This document shows positions 61,380 to 64,000 of a stretch of 64,000 nucleotides of DNA, piece after piece. Made by a program: the position numbers and the translations under genes. Source of the stretch: Rebecca billardiae RCC1528 (taxonomy: Eukaryota > Haptophyta); the NCBI GenBank assembly GCA_965240325.2, contig OZ251232.1, forward strand, positions 1,116,001 through 1,180,000. The letters are read 5' to 3'. Every line of letters begins with the position of its first letter. Positions within the stretch are counted from its first letter, which is position 1. The notes beneath the pieces were generated by a model that was given only the letters and a program-made list of their open reading frames with translations, made no database searches and was not told the origin of the DNA.

Positions 61380-62440
61380 ATGAAGCTTTCGCTGGACACG
61401 CCGCCGAGCCCGCCGTCGCCGACTCCGCCGCCACCGCCGAGCCCGCCGCCGCCAAGCCCGCCGCCACCGCCGATCCCGCCGCCGCCGCCGATCCCGCCGC
61501 GGCCACCGCTGAGCCTTCCACCGCCGAGCACGCCACCGCCGAGTGCCGGATCCGCCGCCGCCGCCGCCACCGCCGGGCACGCCGCCGCCGCCAAGTACGC
61601 CGCCGCCGTCAAGCCTGCCACCGCCGAGCACGCCGGCTCAGCCGCCACCGCCGCACCGCCGGGCCCGCCGCCGCCGTCAAGCCCGATCACGCCGCCGCCA
61701 AGCCCGCCGCCACCGCCGAGCCCGCCGCCGCTGAGCCTGCCGCCGCCGAGCACGCCACCGCCGAGCACGCCGTCGCCGGCTCCGCCGCCGCCACCGCCAC
61801 CGCCGAGCACACCGCCGCCACCAAGCACGCCGCTGCCGTCAAGCCTGCCACCGCCGAGCACGCCGGCTCAGCCGCCACCGCCGCACCGCCGGGCCCGCCG
61901 CCGCCGTCAAGCCCGATCACGCCGCCGCCAAGCACGCCGCCACCGCCGAGCCCGCCGCCGCTGAGCCTGCCGCGGCCGAGCACGCCACCGCCGAGCACGC
62001 CGTCGCCGGCTCCGCCGCCGCCACCGCCACCGCCGAGCACACCGCCGCCACCAAGCACGCCGCTGCCGTCAAGCCTGCCACCGCCGAGCACGTCGGCTCA
62101 GCCGCCACCGCCGCCACCGCTGGGCCCGCCGCCGCCGTCAAGCCCGATCACGCCGCCGCCAAGCCCGCCGCCACCGCCGAGCCCGCCGCCGCCGCCGCTG
62201 AGCCTGCCGCCGCCGAGCACGCCACCGCCGAGCACGCCGTCGCCAGCTCCGCCGCCGCCGCCGCCACCGCCGAGCACGCCGCCGCCGCCAAGCACGCCGC
62301 CGTCGAGCACACCGCCGCCGCCGAGCTCGCCGCCGCCGCTGAGCCGCCTGCCCCTACCGAGCACGCCGCCGCCGTGCCCGCCGAGCACGCCGAGCACGCC
62401 GCCGCCGACTCTACCACCGCCGAGCACGCCGCCACGCTGA
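61380..62440 (+). repeat. Proline-rich (SPPPP) repeat region, possible wall-protein gene remnant
   Basis: The ATG at 61380 opens MKLSLDTPPSPPSPTPPPP and a run of SPPPP/PPSTPPP like the hydroxyproline-rich rods of algal extensins and pherophorins; that frame ends at 61964. The proline-rich reading then continues in another frame (61313-62440). A unit of about 230 bp (CGCCGGCTCAGCCGCCACCG at 61631 and 61861, variant at 62091) is tandemly repeated. 230 is not a multiple of 3, which explains the frame change. It could be a decayed or intron-bearing rod-protein exon, or purely a GCC-type minisatellite. Confidence 0.5.
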
Positions 62441-62805
62441 GCCTGCCACCGCCGAGCATGCCGCCGCCGAGCCTGCCTCCGCCGACTCCGCCGCCGCCAC
62501 CACCCACCTCCAAACCCGCCGCCGTCGACTCGGCCGCCAAGCCCGCCGCTTCCGAGCCCACCGCCAAGCCTACCGCTGCCGACTTCGTCGCCGCCGTCGC
62601 CACCGATCCCGCCGCCGCCGACTCTACCACCGCTGGGCCCGCCGCCCGCCGCCACGCCGAGCCCGCCACCGCCAAGCTCGCCGCCGCCGACTACGCCGCC
62701 GTGACCGCCGCCAGGCCTTCCGGCCGCCGCCGCCCGTCGTGCCACCGCCGCCGCCGCCGCTCTTATTTCCGCCGACGACTTCGCGCCGCCGATCCCGGCC
62801 CTCGT
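62441..62805 (+). other. Continuation of GCC-rich repeat
   Basis: Degenerate CCGCCG repeats encode Ala/Pro-rich peptides in every frame. No gene boundary is visible. Confidence 0.5.
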
Positions 62806-63345
62806 GATCGACCCGATCGGGCACTTTGATACTTTGATGGCACGCGCGCGCCGGCCGGCCGCGTGCGCAGCGCACGGCCAAGCGCCAACTCACCGCAGCC
62901 GCGCGCGTGCGTGCGCGCCGCACAGGTGGTCACGACGACGAGCACCGCGGCCGAGGAGCAGCACGGCGCGTCACGTGTGAGTCCACCTGCTCCACATGAG
63001 CTCGGCCTACGCGATCGACCCGATCGGGCACTTTGATGGCACGCGCGCGCCGGCCGCGTGCGCGCCGAGCGCGCGGCCAAGTGCCAACTCACCGCAGCCG
63101 CGCGCGTGCCGCGCGGCGTGCGCGCCGCACAGGTGGTCATGACGACGAGCACGGCGGCCGAGGAGCAGCACGGCGCGTCACGTGTGAGTCCACCTGCTCC
63201 CTATGAGCTCGGCCTACGTGATCGACCCGATCGGGCACTTTGATGGCACGCGCGCGCCGGCCGCGTGCGCGCCGAGCGCCGAGCGCGCGGCCAAGTCTAA
63301 CTCACCGCAGCCGCGCGCGTGCGTGCGCGCCGCACAGGCCTCGTG
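62806..63345 (+). repeat. 207-bp tandem repeat (about 2.5 units)
   Basis: GATCGACCCGATCGGGCACT recurs at 62806, 63013 and 63220, each followed by TTTGATGGCACGCGCGC (first unit with a short duplication) and CAACTCACCGCAGCCGCGCG. The third unit breaks off near 63345. Confidence 0.9.
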
Positions 63346-64000
63346 AGAAAGGCCTGTGCGGGCGGCTCGCATGGCCCTCAGAAGCAGGGCCATGCGAGCC
63401 GCGCAGCGCAGGTGGATCGCGCTCCAGCAGCTCAAGGCCGCGCTCAAGCAATCCGATCGCTTCTTCTTCCGCTTCTGAGAGTGCTGCTGCTCGTCGTTCG
63501 CCTGCAGCGCCTCAGCGTCCGAGCCCTGCGCGGCGGGCGGGCGCACCGGCGAGGCCGGCGTGCGCGCTGCGTGCTGGGCGGTCCGCGGGGGAGCAGTAGG
63601 AGGCGCGCCACGACCTCCCTTGCGCCGCCGGCGGGGGCCGGCGGGTTTTCCCTGTGGAGAAGCAGGGCCATCCTCCTGCGTGGCCGGCCTGGCGATGGAG
63701 TGCGTCAGCCGCGTGCCAGCCGTGCCATCCGCAAGCGTGATGGTCCACCAGCGCGAGAGGCCATCCGCGGCGGTGCGCTTCGATCCGTCACACAGTGCGC
63801 GGTCGGAGAAGCGCAGCTCGCCGGGGAAAGTCCCCTCGGGCTCGGTGTTCGTGGCGACGCTGGGCATCCTCGGTCTACGTGGCCATGCTGGGAGGGGGCT
63901 ACTACCCTTGGTCAGCCAGTAGTTCTTCACGCATCGGATGGAGCATACGATTCGGGCCCGCTGCACACGGGCTCGCAGGATGGTGGCCGTCTTGATGCTG
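63214..64000 (-). CDS. Unknown protein, partial, runs off the right edge
   Basis: The frame is open from base 64000 down to a stop at 63214; no ATG lies in the window, so the start is outside. The first 90 or so residues have ordinary composition (RCVKNYWLTKG, PEGTFPGELRFSDRAL, SRWWTITLADGTAGTRLTHS). The rest is an Arg/Pro/Ala linker with a basic QKRKKKR stretch and a tail made of the 207-bp repeat. A matching NYWLT fragment at about 37222-37262 suggests that the first part belongs to a repeated family. No family recognised. Confidence 0.35.
   Translation of the reverse strand, partial: SIKTATILRARVQRARIVCSIRCVKNYWLTKGSSPLPAWPRRPRMPSVATNTEPEGTFPGELRFSDRALCDGSKRTAADGLSRWWTITLADGTAGTRLTHSIARPATQEDGPASPQGKPAGPRRRRKGGRGAPPTAPPRTAQHAARTPASPVRPPAAQGSDAEALQANDEQQHSQKRKKKRSDCLSAALSCWSAIHLRCAARMALLLRAMRAARTGLSHEACAARTHARGCGELDLAARSALGAHAAGARVPSKCPIGSIT

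Noticed and set aside
1-64000. Giant-virus or bacterial origin
   Set aside because: Dense eukaryotic retroelements, microsatellites and signal-peptide glycan enzymes with very low gene density do not fit either.

Overview
The window looks like nuclear DNA of a GC-rich eukaryote, most likely a unicellular alga. The evidence is intron-poor genes for secretory-pathway glycan enzymes with signal peptides, (TG)n, (TA)n and (TAA)n microsatellites, proline-rich SPPPP repeats, and a dense load of Copia, Helitron and LINE elements. I see no bacterial operons, CRISPR arrays, rRNA or tRNA genes. The lineage (haptophyte, stramenopile or green alga) cannot be fixed from this sequence.

Host-type genes are few and widely spaced. 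They are: a pyruvyltransferase-like gene cut by the left edge (1-1003, minus) with a roughly 98% identical second copy at 53110-54453 (minus); a secreted protein resembling the beta-mannosyltransferase/phosphorylase fold (1443-3470, plus); a fusion of a pyruvyltransferase-like domain with a DxD glycosyltransferase (7748-9913, plus); a sulfotransferase-like protein (33532-34977, plus); and a secreted 2-oxoglutarate/Fe(II) oxygenase-like protein (45485-46651, plus). All have N-terminal hydrophobic leaders. Sugar transfer, pyruvylation, sulfation and hydroxylation would fit building of an extracellular or scale polysaccharide/glycoprotein coat, but that shared role is inference.

The centre (10031-31808) is one nested transposon. 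A Copia retrotransposon (intact 2218-aa polyprotein, minus strand) inserted into a (TA)n tract with a TATAT target duplication. Its 5' LTR was then split twice: by a complete Helitron (17642-27034, intact 2711-aa protein) and by a 5'-truncated LINE carrying RNase H, a zinc finger and an OTU-like domain (27111-31718). The LTR can be rebuilt from three pieces that match the intact 3' LTR. Two shorter, internally deleted Helitron relatives lie at 4405-7649 and 51331-52860.

From about 32 to 51 kb the DNA is a patchwork of short repeat families (called X, Y, Z here). It holds a composite element (39089-42371) made of two identical 778-bp direct repeats, each bounded by inverted repeats, inserted at a TA dinucleotide; the matching empty site is at 4101-4140. 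From 54.5 to 63.3 kb the DNA is simple or tandemly repeated: a palindromic GTCGCCACGA array, a 221-bp GC-rich satellite, a 230-bp proline-rich repeat and a 207-bp repeat. A partial open frame runs off the right edge.
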